64,000 bases of DNA from VMCP01 sp964408945 (GCA_964408945.1 CAYPBJ010000008.1:1-64000); one strand, 5' to 3'; shown: positions 36,492-46,435, numbered from the stretch's first letter. Program-made: numbers and translations. The notes: generated by a model not told the origin, from the sequence alone.

Positions 36492-39400
36492 ATGTATTCT
36501 ACTCTATCACAACTGAATTGGCCTGAAATAGAGCGTGAAATCCTAAAGTTCTGGGAAGATGAAAAAATCTTCCAAAAGAGCGTTGATTCTCGCCCAGCAG
36601 ATAAGTCATTTACCTTCTTTGAAGGACCTCCATCTGCCAACGGAATGCCCGGTATTCACCACGTGATGGCAAGAGCCATGAAAGATATCTTTTGTCGCTA
36701 TAAAACCTTACAAGGATACAGAGTTGAAAGAAAAGGGGGTTGGGACACTCACGGATTACCCATAGAATTGCAAGTAGAAAAACGCTTAGGGATTCGCAAA
36801 GACGATATTGGCACTAAAATCTCTGTGGCTGATTACAACAAAGAATGCCGTAAAGATGTACTTGAATTTAAAGATAAATGGGATGACCTCACCAAAAGAA
36901 TTGGCTTTTGGGTGGATCTTGATAATCCCTATGTCACCTATGAAAATTCATATATAGAGACCCTTTGGAACCTTTTAAAAAAGCTCTATGATAAGGGTTT
37001 GTTGTACAAAGGACACACCATTCAACCGTTTTCACCAGCGGCAGGAACAGGTTTGAGTTCGCACGAATTGAACCAACCCGGTACATACCAAATGGTTAAA
37101 GATACCACCATTGTTGCTCAATTTAAGCGCACAGGAACTCAAGATGAGTACTTTTTGGCTTGGACAACCACTCCGTGGACGCTTCCATCCAATACAGCCC
37201 TTGCGGTAGGTGCAAAAATTGAATATTCAACCATTGAAACATTTAATCCATATACCGGAGATCTTGTAAAAGTGACATTGGCAACGGCCCTAGTGAACAA
37301 ATATTTTACTCCCGAGAATGAAAATGGTGATTTTAGTGCTTATAACAAAGGAGATAAAAACATCCCCTGGAAAAAAATAAAATCTGAATTAGGAAAAAAC
37401 CTAGCCGGTGTTAAATACGAGCAACTTCTTCCCTATGCACAGCCCACTGATGGCGATGCTTTTAGGGTGATCTTGGGAGATTTCGTAAGTACCGAAGACG
37501 GAACTGGTATAGTTCATATTGCCCCTAGTTTTGGTTCTGATGACTTCAGAGTGGCAAAACAGAACGGCATCGGTAGTTTAACTTTGGTTAATAGAGAAGG
37601 GAAATTTGTTGAAGATGTAGTTGATTTTGCAGGAGAATATGTGAAAGAAGCTTATTTAACAGATTCAGAAAAACTAGAGCAAGCGCAAAAACAAGGTAGA
37701 GATAAATATTTGAGTGTTGATGAAAGAATATCCATCAAACTTAAGACAGAGAATAAAGCATTCAAAGTTGAAAAATACGAACACTCTTACCCCCATTGTT
37801 GGAGAACTGATAAGCCAATACTTTACTATCCGTTAGAAAGTTGGTTCATCAAGACTACTGCGGTAAAAGACAGAATGGTTGAATTAAACAAAACCATCAA
37901 TTGGAAACCAAAAAGTACAGGAGAAGGTAGATTTGGTAATTGGTTGGAAAACTTGGTAGATTGGAACTTGAGCAGATCTAGATATTGGGGAACCCCACTT
38001 CCTATCTGGAGAACTGAAGACCAAACTGAAGAAATTTGCATTGGCAGTTTAGAAGAACTTGTACATGAAATTAAGAAAGCCAATGAACTTCTAAAACTGA
38101 ATCAATCAGTTGATACTGCAAATTTTGATTTGCACAGACCCTTTGTAGATGAAATTACTTTGGTAAGTTCATCCGGCAAACCCATGAAGCGAGAATCAGA
38201 CCTGATTGATGTGTGGTTTGACAGCGGGGCGATGCCTTATGCTCAATGGCATTGGCCGTTTGAAAATGAAGATGTTTTTAAGAAAAACTTCCCAGCCGAC
38301 TTTATAGCTGAAGGAGTTGACCAAACCAGAGGATGGTTCTTTACACTTCATGCTTTGGGGGTAATGCTCTTTGATGAAGTTGCCTTTAAGAATGTCATTG
38401 CCAACGGATTGGTGCTCGATAAGCACGGAAACAAAATGAGCAAACGATTGGGGAATGCTGTTGATCCGTTTAGCACCGTAGAGAAATATGGTGCTGATGC
38501 CGTAAGATGGTATATGTCTACCAATTCGCAACCTTGGGACAATCTTAAATTCGACCTTGAAGGGGTTGTTGAATCTCAGAGGAAGTTTTTAGGAACCTTG
38601 TACAATACTTATTCGTTCTTTGCAATTTACGCGAACATAGACAGTTATAAATATTCTGAAAAAAACGAAATTTCTACAGACCAACGCACAGAATTAGATC
38701 GTTGGATTTTGAGTAAACTTCATTCATTGGTGAAGGAGGTTGAAGAATCTTTAAATGATTACGACCCTACCAGAGCATCAAGAGCCATCGAAGAGTTTGT
38801 AGGAGAACAACTAAGCAACTGGTTTGTTAGATTGTCTCGTCGTCGCTTTTGGAAGGGTGAAATGAACGCCGAAAAACAAGCGGCTTATGATACCCTTTTT
38901 GTTTGTTTGGAAACCGTATCTAGGCTAATGTCACCCGTTGCACCATTCTTCGCAGAATGGTTGTTTAAGGCATTAAATGCACCACGTAATTTAGACATTC
39001 AATCCGTTCACCTGAGTGATTGGCCCAAATACAACCCAGAAATCATCGATCCGCTCTTAGAATCTCAAATGGAAAAAGCGCAAAGGGTTTGCTCCTTGGT
39101 ATTATCGTTGAGAAAGAAAGAAAAAATTAAGGTTAGGCAGCCCCTTCAGAAGGTTTTAATTCCAGCTTTGTCTGAAAAAATGCAACAAGAATTGGTGAAT
39201 GTTTCTGATATCATAAAGTCTGAGGTAAACGTAAAGGAAATTGAATTTTTAGCCGCTGACAATCAACTTCTAGTTAAAAGGGTTAAGCCCAATTTTAAGT
39301 CCCTCGGAAAGCAATTAGGTCCACATATGAAGAAGGCGGCTGAGTTAATCGCAGCTTTTGGACCTAACGAAATTACCGTATTAGAGAGTAATGGTGAGAT

Positions 39401-39794
39401 CTGCATAACTTTACCTGAGTTGGGCGAAGTAAAAATCAACCTAACGGATGTAGAGATAAGCGCTCAAGATATGCCGGGTTGGTTGGTAGCTAATGAAGGC
39501 GATATTACAGTGGCTCTAGATATTCATATTTCTGAAGCACTTTTACAAGAAGGTATTGCAAGAGAATTGGTTAATAGAATTCAAAATATCAGAAAAGAAT
39601 CTGATTTTGAGGTAACCGATAAAATCAGTGTTCAATATAAAGCTGAGGAGCATGTTGTTAACAGTATAGTAGCATTTTACGATTATATTTGTAAAGAAGT
39701 ACTTGCAATAAAAATTGAGTTTAACGATAATTGTACCACACACGCTACCGATGTTTATGAAACTGAGGTATTTATAGATATCCAAAAAGCATAA
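36492..39794 (+). CDS. ileS: Isoleucyl-tRNA synthetase
   Basis: This 1100-residue class I synthetase charges tRNA-Ile. The HIGH-like motif is in SANGMPGIHHVMARAMKD near residue 55, WDTHGLPIE and the editing (CP1) domain follow (about 190-450, with AWTTTPWTLPSN), and KMSKRLGN lies near residue 648. Length and the KMSKR form fit the eukaryote-like type (IleRS2) common in Bacteroidota, which in other organisms is less sensitive to mupirocin. That phenotype is inference only. The C-terminal anticodon and tail domains look complete. The start is ATG at 36492. The gene is followed after 12 bases by the DksA/TraR-like gene. Confidence 0.96.
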   Translation: MYSTLSQLNWPEIEREILKFWEDEKIFQKSVDSRPADKSFTFFEGPPSANGMPGIHHVMARAMKDIFCRYKTLQGYRVERKGGWDTHGLPIELQVEKRLGIRKDDIGTKISVADYNKECRKDVLEFKDKWDDLTKRIGFWVDLDNPYVTYENSYIETLWNLLKKLYDKGLLYKGHTIQPFSPAAGTGLSSHELNQPGTYQMVKDTTIVAQFKRTGTQDEYFLAWTTTPWTLPSNTALAVGAKIEYSTIETFNPYTGDLVKVTLATALVNKYFTPENENGDFSAYNKGDKNIPWKKIKSELGKNLAGVKYEQLLPYAQPTDGDAFRVILGDFVSTEDGTGIVHIAPSFGSDDFRVAKQNGIGSLTLVNREGKFVEDVVDFAGEYVKEAYLTDSEKLEQAQKQGRDKYLSVDERISIKLKTENKAFKVEKYEHSYPHCWRTDKPILYYPLESWFIKTTAVKDRMVELNKTINWKPKSTGEGRFGNWLENLVDWNLSRSRYWGTPLPIWRTEDQTEEICIGSLEELVHEIKKANELLKLNQSVDTANFDLHRPFVDEITLVSSSGKPMKRESDLIDVWFDSGAMPYAQWHWPFENEDVFKKNFPADFIAEGVDQTRGWFFTLHALGVMLFDEVAFKNVIANGLVLDKHGNKMSKRLGNAVDPFSTVEKYGADAVRWYMSTNSQPWDNLKFDLEGVVESQRKFLGTLYNTYSFFAIYANIDSYKYSEKNEISTDQRTELDRWILSKLHSLVKEVEESLNDYDPTRASRAIEEFVGEQLSNWFVRLSRRRFWKGEMNAEKQAAYDTLFVCLETVSRLMSPVAPFFAEWLFKALNAPRNLDIQSVHLSDWPKYNPEIIDPLLESQMEKAQRVCSLVLSLRKKEKIKVRQPLQKVLIPALSEKMQQELVNVSDIIKSEVNVKEIEFLAADNQLLVKRVKPNFKSLGKQLGPHMKKAAELIAAFGPNEITVLESNGEICITLPELGEVKINLTDVEISAQDMPGWLVANEGDITVALDIHISEALLQEGIARELVNRIQNIRKESDFEVTDKISVQYKAEEHVVNSIVAFYDYICKEVLAIKIEFNDNCTTHATDVYETEVFIDIQKA

Positions 39795-39806
39795 CTCTTT
39801 AAACCT

Positions 39807-40184
39807 ATGGAAAAAGAAAAAACTCGCTACAACGACGAAGAATTAGAAGAATTCAAAAACTTGATACAAGCAAAATTAGACCGAGCAAAAGAGGAATTTA
39901 AAACACTTCAAGGTCAGCTGAAGTCAGGCAATGAAAATGGCACCGATTCAACAAACAATAATTATTTAACCCTTGACGATGGCGCTGAAACCGCTGAAAA
40001 GGAAAAAATAAATCAATTGGCTGCACACCAATTGAAATTCATCAAAAGTTTGGAAGCTGCAATGGTTCGTATTCACAACAAAACATACGGCATTTGTAAA
40101 ACTACCGGAAAATTGATTCCTGCTGAAAGATTGAGAGTGGTTCCACACACCACTGAAACGGTTGAAGCGAAGAACCGCAGGTAA
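39807..40184 (+). CDS. TraR/DksA-family protein
   Basis: This 125-residue protein has an N-terminal coiled coil (residues about 8-85) and a small C-terminal domain with the DksA zinc-finger layout TYGICKTTGKLIPAERLRVVPHTT. Only one of the four zinc cysteines remains, so metal binding through the usual C4 site is lost, as is common in Bacteroidota members. DksA-type proteins bind the RNA polymerase secondary channel. Whether this one does is not shown. It sits between ileS and lspA, seven bases before lspA, and is likely co-transcribed with both. Confidence 0.85.
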   Translation: MEKEKTRYNDEELEEFKNLIQAKLDRAKEEFKTLQGQLKSGNENGTDSTNNNYLTLDDGAETAEKEKINQLAAHQLKFIKSLEAAMVRIHNKTYGICKTTGKLIPAERLRVVPHTTETVEAKNRR

Positions 40185-40191
40185 GTTGAAT

Positions 40192-40860
40192 ATGTCGTTT
40201 TTTAACAATATCGCCCCTAAAAAGGCTTGGACAATTGCATTGTCTGTCGTATTCGTTGGACTTCTCATTGATCAAATCATTAAAGTGTACGTAAAAACCC
40301 ATTTCGTTTATGGTGAAACATACCCTTTATTTGGAGACTGGTTTAAGATTTATTTCATTGAAAATGACGGCATGGCCTACGGTATCACTCTGTTCGGCGG
40401 AGGAAAAGTAGGGAAACTGTTTCTCACCTTCTTCCGAATCGCAGTTTCTATTTTCGGATTCTTCTATCTGAAAGCCATGATTCGCGAAAAAAGTCCGTTT
40501 GGGTTGATTTTTTCCATATCATTAATATTAACAGGAGCCATCGGAAACATCATTGATTCAGTGTTTTACGGCGTCATTTTTGACGATATTAATGGTTACG
40601 TTGCAAGTTGGTTTGAAGGACATGTAGTAGACATGTTCTATGCGCCCCTTTGGGAAGGCGTATTGCCAGAATGGATTCCTTTCAGTGGTGGGGAGCATTT
40701 TGTGTTCTTCGCCCCCATCTGGAATTTTGCAGATGCATGCATTACTGTAGGTGTTGCAACCCTATTGATTGCTCGAAATCAGTTTGAACTTCCATCGGTA
40801 AAAATAGTTTTTCCAAAAAAAGCAGCTAAAGATCCTTCATCAGAAGATTCTGAAGGTTAA
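40192..40860 (+). CDS. lspA: Lipoprotein signal peptidase (signal peptidase II)
   Basis: This 222-residue inner-membrane aspartic peptidase removes signal peptides from prolipoproteins, several of which are encoded in this window. Four TM helices are seen. The conserved blocks are DQIIKVYV near residue 22, IENDGMAYG near 57, GNIIDSVFYG near 125 with the first catalytic Asp, and FNFADACITVG near 180 with the second. It is longer than the enterobacterial protein because of the loop between these blocks (HVVDMFYAPLWEG), as in other Bacteroidota. The start is ATG at 40192. An upstream reading would overlap the DksA/TraR-like gene. Confidence 0.95.
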   Translation: MSFFNNIAPKKAWTIALSVVFVGLLIDQIIKVYVKTHFVYGETYPLFGDWFKIYFIENDGMAYGITLFGGGKVGKLFLTFFRIAVSIFGFFYLKAMIREKSPFGLIFSISLILTGAIGNIIDSVFYGVIFDDINGYVASWFEGHVVDMFYAPLWEGVLPEWIPFSGGEHFVFFAPIWNFADACITVGVATLLIARNQFELPSVKIVFPKKAAKDPSSEDSEG

Positions 40861-40865
40861 CTTTG
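40858..40865 (+). promoter_or_regulatory. -7 promoter element of lysS, built on the lspA stop codon
   Basis: TAACTTTG is an exact TAnnTTTG match whose first three bases are the lspA stop codon TAA. It lies ten bases before the lysS ATG. Confidence 0.5.
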
Positions 40866-40875
40866 CAGCTGATTC

Positions 40876-42390
40876 ATGGAACCTTCTTTTAACGAACAAC
40901 AACTGCTTCGTCGTCAATCGCTTGACGAATTGCGTGCATTGGGCATTGATCCCTACCCTGCTGAACTATTTCCGGTAAACACCACTGCCGATGAAATTAA
41001 AAATGAATTTCCGTCTAATCCTGAGAAATTCAAACATACCGTAATTGCCGGTAGAATGATGGCTAGACGCATCATGGGCAAGGCTGCATTTGCAGTAATT
41101 CAAGATAGCACCTCCAAAATTCAAGTTTACATTAACCGAGACGAAGTTTGTCCTGGTGAAGACAAAGAATTGTACAATACCGTATTTAAAAAACTCCTCG
41201 ACATTGGCGATATTCTTGGTTTCGAGGGATATGTATTCAGCACTCAAACTGGAGAGACTACTCTACATGTACAGTCGTTCAAATTGCTTTCTAAGTGCTT
41301 AAATCCACTTCCACTTCCGAAAGAAAAAGACGGCGTTGTATTTGATGCTTTCACTGATCCTGAGGCACGCTACCGCATGCGCTATGTGGATCTAGTAGTA
41401 AATCCTCAGCACAAAGAAATATTCCTAAAAAGAACCAGAATCATTCAGTCGTTGAGAAATACTTTCAATGATCGCGGATATTTAGAGGTTGAAACACCCA
41501 CATTGCAAGCGGTACATGGCGGAGCAACAGCGCGCCCCTTCGAGACACACCACAATGCTCTAGACATGAAATTGTATTTGAGAATTGCCAATGAACTTTA
41601 TTTGAAGAGATTGATTGTGGGCGGATTTGATGGTGTTTACGAATTTGCAAAAAACTTCAGAAATGAAGGTATTGACAGAACCCACAACCCTGAATTTACA
41701 GGATTGGAAATCTATGTAGCCTACAAAGACTATTATTGGATGATGGATTTTGTTGAAGAAATGATTGAAAAATGTGCCAATGACGTTAACGGAACAACTA
41801 CTGCCGTTGTTGGAGAAAATGAAATCAGCTTTGCTCGTCCATACCAAAGATTGACTATGGCAGAAGCCATTTTGAAATACAGCGGATTTAATATTGAAGG
41901 AAAAACTGAACAGGAGTTGGGTGATTTCGCAAAGAGTATTGGATGTGAAATAACATCCAAAATGGGATATGGGAAATTGATAGATGAGATCTTCGGGGCT
42001 ACTGCTGAGAAACATTTAATTCAGCCTACATTCATCACTGATTATCCCATCGAAATGAGTCCTTTAACCAAAAAACACCGCAGCAAAGCTGGTTTGGTTG
42101 AGCGTTTCGAACTGTTTGTAAATGGAAAAGAAATTGCCAACGCCTACACAGAGTTAAATGATCCTATAGACCAAAAGGAACGGTTTGAAGAACAATTGGT
42201 ATTGGCAGAAAGAGGAGATGATGAAGCTATGGCGATGGATCACGACTTTATTCGTGCCTTGGAATACGGTATGCCACCAACCAGCGGATTGGGTGTGGGT
42301 ATTGATCGTTTAACCATGATGTTGACCAATCAAGCATCCATTCAAGAGGTGTTGTTCTTCCCTCAAATGAGGCCTGAAAATCACGGGTAA
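40876..42390 (+). CDS. lysS: Lysyl-tRNA synthetase (class II)
   Basis: This 504-residue class IIb synthetase charges tRNA-Lys. An OB-fold anticodon-binding domain (about 55-160, VIAGRMMARRIMGKAAF) precedes the catalytic core. Motif 2 is in FAKNFRNEGIDRTHNPEF near residue 265, and motif 3 is in SGLGVGIDRLTMML near residue 480. Length and motif order are normal. It probably has its own promoter overlapping the lspA stop and is followed after four bases by a small unknown gene. Confidence 0.97.
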   Translation: MEPSFNEQQLLRRQSLDELRALGIDPYPAELFPVNTTADEIKNEFPSNPEKFKHTVIAGRMMARRIMGKAAFAVIQDSTSKIQVYINRDEVCPGEDKELYNTVFKKLLDIGDILGFEGYVFSTQTGETTLHVQSFKLLSKCLNPLPLPKEKDGVVFDAFTDPEARYRMRYVDLVVNPQHKEIFLKRTRIIQSLRNTFNDRGYLEVETPTLQAVHGGATARPFETHHNALDMKLYLRIANELYLKRLIVGGFDGVYEFAKNFRNEGIDRTHNPEFTGLEIYVAYKDYYWMMDFVEEMIEKCANDVNGTTTAVVGENEISFARPYQRLTMAEAILKYSGFNIEGKTEQELGDFAKSIGCEITSKMGYGKLIDEIFGATAEKHLIQPTFITDYPIEMSPLTKKHRSKAGLVERFELFVNGKEIANAYTELNDPIDQKERFEEQLVLAERGDDEAMAMDHDFIRALEYGMPPTSGLGVGIDRLTMMLTNQASIQEVLFFPQMRPENHG

Positions 42391-42394
42391 TTCC

Positions 42395-42655
42395 ATGATT
42401 GAAATTGGGAAAGACGAACTGTTGGTGATGAGTCGTTTGATTCACGTCGAAACTTTACAGCAAGTCGTCGAAGAAATTGATCTCAGTCGACCTGTTGTAA
42501 TAGATATTGTGAAGCAATTATTGCACTATCGATATGTTAAAGCTCTTGACCTGTCAAACAATCAACGACTCACTTTTAATGTTGATCAAATTCTTCAAAC
42601 CCGTTTTCAATTAACCGCAAAAGGCTATGAAGAGTTGGAAGCCCAATCAAATTAA
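42395..42655 (+). CDS. Small protein of unknown function
   Basis: This 86-residue protein shows no motif that I recognise. The frame is held by tight packing, four bases after lysS and ending just before the gltA promoter, and by normal codon use. The chain is mostly helical with two short strand-like stretches (QRLTFNVDQ and RFQLTAKG). The helix-then-wing appearance and the phrase LTAKGYEELEAQ are reminiscent of the end of winged-helix DNA-binding domains, but that is weak. The start ATG at 42395 is the only early one. A function should not be assumed. Confidence 0.6.
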   Translation: MIEIGKDELLVMSRLIHVETLQQVVEEIDLSRPVVIDIVKQLLHYRYVKALDLSNNQRLTFNVDQILQTRFQLTAKGYEELEAQSN

Positions 42656-42657
42656 AG

Positions 42658-42665
42658 TATATTTG
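42658..42665 (+). promoter_or_regulatory. -7 promoter element of gltA
   Basis: TATATTTG matches TAnnTTTG exactly and lies 27 bases before the citrate synthase ATG, directly after the stop of the small gene. Confidence 0.5.
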
Positions 42666-42692
42666 TAAAAACCTAGAAATTCACCAAAGAAT

Positions 42693-43985
42693 ATGTCAGA
42701 AAAAGCCAAAATCATCTTAGAAGGAAACGAGTTTGAATTACCCGTAATCACAGGTTCAGAGGGCGAAAAAGCCATTGATATTGGAAAATTACGCGACTTA
42801 ACCGGATATATTACCTTAGACTCTGGTTTTAAAAATACCGGTGCTACCACCAGTGGAATTACCTTCTTGGATGGTGAATTGGGTATTCTTCGCCACAGAG
42901 GCTACGACATTGAAGATTTGGCTGCTAATTGTAGCTTTTTGGAAGTTTCTTACTTAATCCTGAATGGAGAACTTCCAACAGCTGAACAATTATCAGAGTT
43001 TGAAGCTAAAATTTCTGAACATACATTGGTAAATGAAGGGTTAGAAGCAATGTTCAAAGCATTCCCAACGGGTAGTCACCCCATGGGACAGTTGAGCAGC
43101 ATGATTTCTTCGTTGAGTCTTTATTATCCAAAATCTTTAGATCCTAACCGCCCAGAAGAAGCAGTAAAAAGAACCATCATTCGTTTGATGGCTAAAATGC
43201 CAACCATCTGCGCTATGATTTACAAAAAGCGCAACGGACACCCTTTGGTATACCCTAATAATAAATTGGATTATGTGACCAACTTCTTGAACATGACATT
43301 TGGTCAAGTTGCTGATCCTAGCTATATGGCTGACCCAGTTATTGTGGATGCAATGAATAAATTGCTCATCTTGCACGCTGACCACGAACAAAACTGCTCT
43401 GCAAGCACCGTTCGTGTGGTAGGAAGTTCTCAAGCAAACTTATATAGCAGTATTTCTGCAGGTATCAACGCTCTTTGGGGTCCTTTGCACGGAGGTGCAA
43501 ACCAAGAGGTATTGGAAATGTTAGAAGACATTAAGAATGACGGCGGAGATGTTGAAAAATACATCAATAAAGCAAAAGATAAAAACGATCCTTTCCGTTT
43601 GATGGGATTCGGGCACCGTGTATACAAAAACTTCGACCCACGTGCTAAAATCATTAAGAAAGCATGTGACGATGTTCTTGCTAAATTGGGTGTAAACGAC
43701 CCTATTCTAGAAATTGCCAAGAAATTGGAAGAAGCAGCCCTGAATGATCCTTATTTCGTAGAACGTAAACTGTTCCCGAACGTTGATTTCTACTCGGGTA
43801 TCATATACAGAGCTTTAGGTTTCCCAACCGATTTCTTTACCGTTCTATTTGCTTTGGGACGTTTACCTGGTTGGATTGCACAGTGGCAGGAAATGCGCAC
43901 AGACAAGCAACCTATTGCACGCCCCCGTCAAATCTACACAGGTGCTGCTCCACGCCCCTTTGTTAGAATGAACGATAGAGCCTAA
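42693..43985 (+). CDS. gltA: Citrate synthase
   Basis: This 430-residue enzyme condenses oxaloacetate and acetyl-CoA in the TCA cycle. The catalytic blocks are HADHEQNCSASTVRVVGSS near residue 230, GPLHGGANQEVLEML near 265, GFGHRVYKNFDPRAKI near 305, and the catalytic Asp in NVDFYSG near 365. The N-terminal beta domain (residues 1-60) and the length fit the hexameric type II citrate synthase of Gram-negative bacteria. The start is ATG at 42693. After the stop there is only a weak 4-bp hairpin, so a terminator is not clear. Confidence 0.97.
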   Translation: MSEKAKIILEGNEFELPVITGSEGEKAIDIGKLRDLTGYITLDSGFKNTGATTSGITFLDGELGILRHRGYDIEDLAANCSFLEVSYLILNGELPTAEQLSEFEAKISEHTLVNEGLEAMFKAFPTGSHPMGQLSSMISSLSLYYPKSLDPNRPEEAVKRTIIRLMAKMPTICAMIYKKRNGHPLVYPNNKLDYVTNFLNMTFGQVADPSYMADPVIVDAMNKLLILHADHEQNCSASTVRVVGSSQANLYSSISAGINALWGPLHGGANQEVLEMLEDIKNDGGDVEKYINKAKDKNDPFRLMGFGHRVYKNFDPRAKIIKKACDDVLAKLGVNDPILEIAKKLEEAALNDPYFVERKLFPNVDFYSGIIYRALGFPTDFFTVLFALGRLPGWIAQWQEMRTDKQPIARPRQIYTGAAPRPFVRMNDRA

Positions 43986-44044
43986 TTTCAGCGGATTTTT
44001 CGCTATTTTCCTCGTTTCCAAAACTTTCAAAGTCCCTTAAGGGT

Positions 44045-44052
44045 TACTTTTG
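44045..44052 (+). promoter_or_regulatory. -7 promoter element of the receptor/DUF4249 pair
   Basis: TACTTTTG matches TAnnTTTG exactly, 18 bases before the receptor ATG at 44071. It also argues against the upstream TTG at 44050 as a start, since that codon lies inside the element. Confidence 0.5.
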
Positions 44053-44070
44053 CACGCCTTGAGCGCATGT

Positions 44071-46434
44071 ATGAGGATTCTTAAGACTTTTGTTGCAACA
44101 TTTATTTTATTTTCTGTCCCTTTTGTTAATTCGGCATTCGGGCAATCTTTTACTTTGAGCGGTTTTGTTAAAGACAGTTTGAATGGAGAATCCATCAAAG
44201 GTGTCCAAATAACCGAAATTATCTCAGGAGCCACTGTCAGTTCCAATAGTTATGGTTTCTACAGCATAACTTTAAAAACGGGCACCTACAACTTCAGAGT
44301 AAACTCTTCTGATTTTGAACCAAAAATACTAAGCATCAATCTTACTAAAAACTTAGAACTCAACATTGAACTAGCTCCTAAAGCAGAAGACATTGGAGAG
44401 GTTAATGTAAGAGCTAAGAAAAATGACAACGTAAAAAAGATTGACATTTCAACGCAATCCCTTTCTGGAAAAGTTATTAAAAAAATACCTGCTTTTCTTG
44501 GGGAGGCAGATGTTATTAAAAGCATTCAACTTCTACCCGGTGTAACTACAGTAGGTGAAGGCGCCTCTGGATTTAATGTTAGAGGTGGATCTATTGATCA
44601 AAACTTAGTTTTGATGGATGATGCTCCAGTATTTAACTCTGCCCACTTATTTGGTTTTTTCAGTATTTTCAATCCAGATGCAGTTAAAGACGTGCAACTC
44701 ATTAAAGGCGGAATCCCATCTAACTACGGGGGAAGATTGAGTTCCGTTTTAGACGTTACTACCAAAGATGGGAACAATAAAACCTACCAAGGCAGTGGTG
44801 GTGTAGGTACCATATTTTCGAGATTGACTCTCGAAGGGCCTTTGTTGAAAAACAAAGCCAGCTTTTTAGTTTCTGGAAGAAGAAGTTACATCGACGTTTT
44901 AGCAGCTCCTTTTTTGAATGAGGATTTAAAAGGAAGTAGATTCTTCTTTTATGATTTAACCACCAAATTCAACTACCAAAACAAACGCAACCGATTCTTC
45001 ATATCCTCCTATTCTGGCGATGATATATTTTACGCGGCTGACGCTTTTGGAGTAAAATGGGGCAACAATACCGTAACCGCCCGTTGGAACCATGTTTTCA
45101 ACAAACGCTTATTTTCTAACCTTACTTATTATTACAGCAGATACCGATATAATTTAGAGTTCTCAAACGGCGATGACCTCAGCTTTAACTGGACTTCATA
45201 TATCTTTAACAACAGCATTAAATCAGATGTAAAATATTACCTCAATCCTAAAAATGAATTGGGAGCTGGTTTTCAAAGTACTTATTATATTCTTCGTCCT
45301 GGAAATGCCATTGCAAAAAATAGTTTGGGCTCCAATAATTTTAGCTTACCCGATAAATTTGGGTTGGAAAATGCGGTCTACTTAACAGAAGATTTTAACA
45401 GTACCGGAAGATTTTCTCTTCGTGTTGGACTAAGAATCAGTCAATTCTTGTATTTGGGCAAAAGCAATGTTTACACCTACCGCGAACCATTTGCACCTGG
45501 TCAGAGAAGATTTGTGGATTCCGTTTGGCAAGCCGGTGACAATGAAGTAATTACCAATTACATCAACCCTGAACCTCGTTTGGGATTCAAATATCAATTG
45601 AATAAATCTGCATCCATCAAAGGTGGATATAACCGTATGGTACAGTATCTCCACCTCATTTCGAACACCGCAGCAAGCGTTCCTTTTGATGTGTGGTCAC
45701 TTTCTACAAACAACATTAAACCCGAATTGGCAGATCAATACACCATTGGGTATTTTAAGAATTTCACTCTCGGGGGATATGAATTCGAGAGCTCCTTCGA
45801 AACTTACTATAAAGACCTTCAAAATCAAGTAGACTATGTGGATGGTGCCAACCTTTTGCTCAACGAATATCTTGAAGGAGAGTTGATCAACGGCGTAGGA
45901 AGAGCCTACGGCTTGGAAGCTTACTTGAAAAAGAGCACAGGTAAATTAACTGGATGGATTAGCTATACACTTTCAAGAAGTGAAAGACAATCCAACGGAA
46001 TCAATGACAACGAATGGTACCCAAGCAGGTTTGACAGACTGCACAATCTATACGTTGTAGCACAATATCAGCACAATAAAACTTGGGACTTTGCGGCCAA
46101 CTTTGTATTGAGCTCAGGTACACCAACCACCTTTTACACTGGTCAATATACCGTGCAAGGTTACACTGTGCCTGATGCTGGTAGCAATGCGCGCAACAAT
46201 ATTCGCAATCCCTATTACCACAGACTTGATTTGTCAGCTACTTACACCAAAAAGAAGAAAGGCAAATGGGAAACCAACTGGGTGTTCTCAGTTTACAATG
46301 CCTACAACAGAAGAAACCCATTCTCCATATATTTCTCAACCAATCACGAAAATACGGGCATGAATAAAGCCATCCAATTCAGCGTTATTGGCAGCATTGT
46401 GCCTGCTATTTCTTACAATTTTAAATGGAACTAA
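44071..46434 (+). CDS. TonB-dependent receptor with carboxypeptidase-like N-domain
   Basis: This 787-residue outer-membrane receptor has a signal peptide (MRILKTFVATFILFSVPFVNSAFGQ), a carboxypeptidase regulatory-like domain (about 30-110, LSGFVKDSLNGESIKGVQI), a plug (about 115-240, with VIKSIQLLPGVTTVGEGASGF, NVRGGSIDQNLVLMDDAPVF and GGRLSSVLDVTTKDG), and a beta-barrel. This is the type that pairs with DUF4249 lipoproteins in Bacteroidota, and that partner follows after one base. The ligand is unknown. The ATG at 44071 is used because the upstream TTG lies in the promoter element and would lengthen the signal peptide. Confidence 0.92.
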   Translation: MRILKTFVATFILFSVPFVNSAFGQSFTLSGFVKDSLNGESIKGVQITEIISGATVSSNSYGFYSITLKTGTYNFRVNSSDFEPKILSINLTKNLELNIELAPKAEDIGEVNVRAKKNDNVKKIDISTQSLSGKVIKKIPAFLGEADVIKSIQLLPGVTTVGEGASGFNVRGGSIDQNLVLMDDAPVFNSAHLFGFFSIFNPDAVKDVQLIKGGIPSNYGGRLSSVLDVTTKDGNNKTYQGSGGVGTIFSRLTLEGPLLKNKASFLVSGRRSYIDVLAAPFLNEDLKGSRFFFYDLTTKFNYQNKRNRFFISSYSGDDIFYAADAFGVKWGNNTVTARWNHVFNKRLFSNLTYYYSRYRYNLEFSNGDDLSFNWTSYIFNNSIKSDVKYYLNPKNELGAGFQSTYYILRPGNAIAKNSLGSNNFSLPDKFGLENAVYLTEDFNSTGRFSLRVGLRISQFLYLGKSNVYTYREPFAPGQRRFVDSVWQAGDNEVITNYINPEPRLGFKYQLNKSASIKGGYNRMVQYLHLISNTAASVPFDVWSLSTNNIKPELADQYTIGYFKNFTLGGYEFESSFETYYKDLQNQVDYVDGANLLLNEYLEGELINGVGRAYGLEAYLKKSTGKLTGWISYTLSRSERQSNGINDNEWYPSRFDRLHNLYVVAQYQHNKTWDFAANFVLSSGTPTTFYTGQYTVQGYTVPDAGSNARNNIRNPYYHRLDLSATYTKKKKGKWETNWVFSVYNAYNRRNPFSIYFSTNHENTGMNKAIQFSVIGSIVPAISYNFKWN

Positions 46435-46435
46435 C

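Noticed and set aside
41560..42015. 151-codon open frame antisense to lysS
   Set aside because: It lies wholly inside a well-conserved synthetase gene on the other strand and shows no family motif. It is a shadow of that gene.
43990..44004. Short hairpin AGCG/CGCT after gltA as a terminator
   Set aside because: The stem is only four base pairs and the following T-run is interrupted, so support is too weak.
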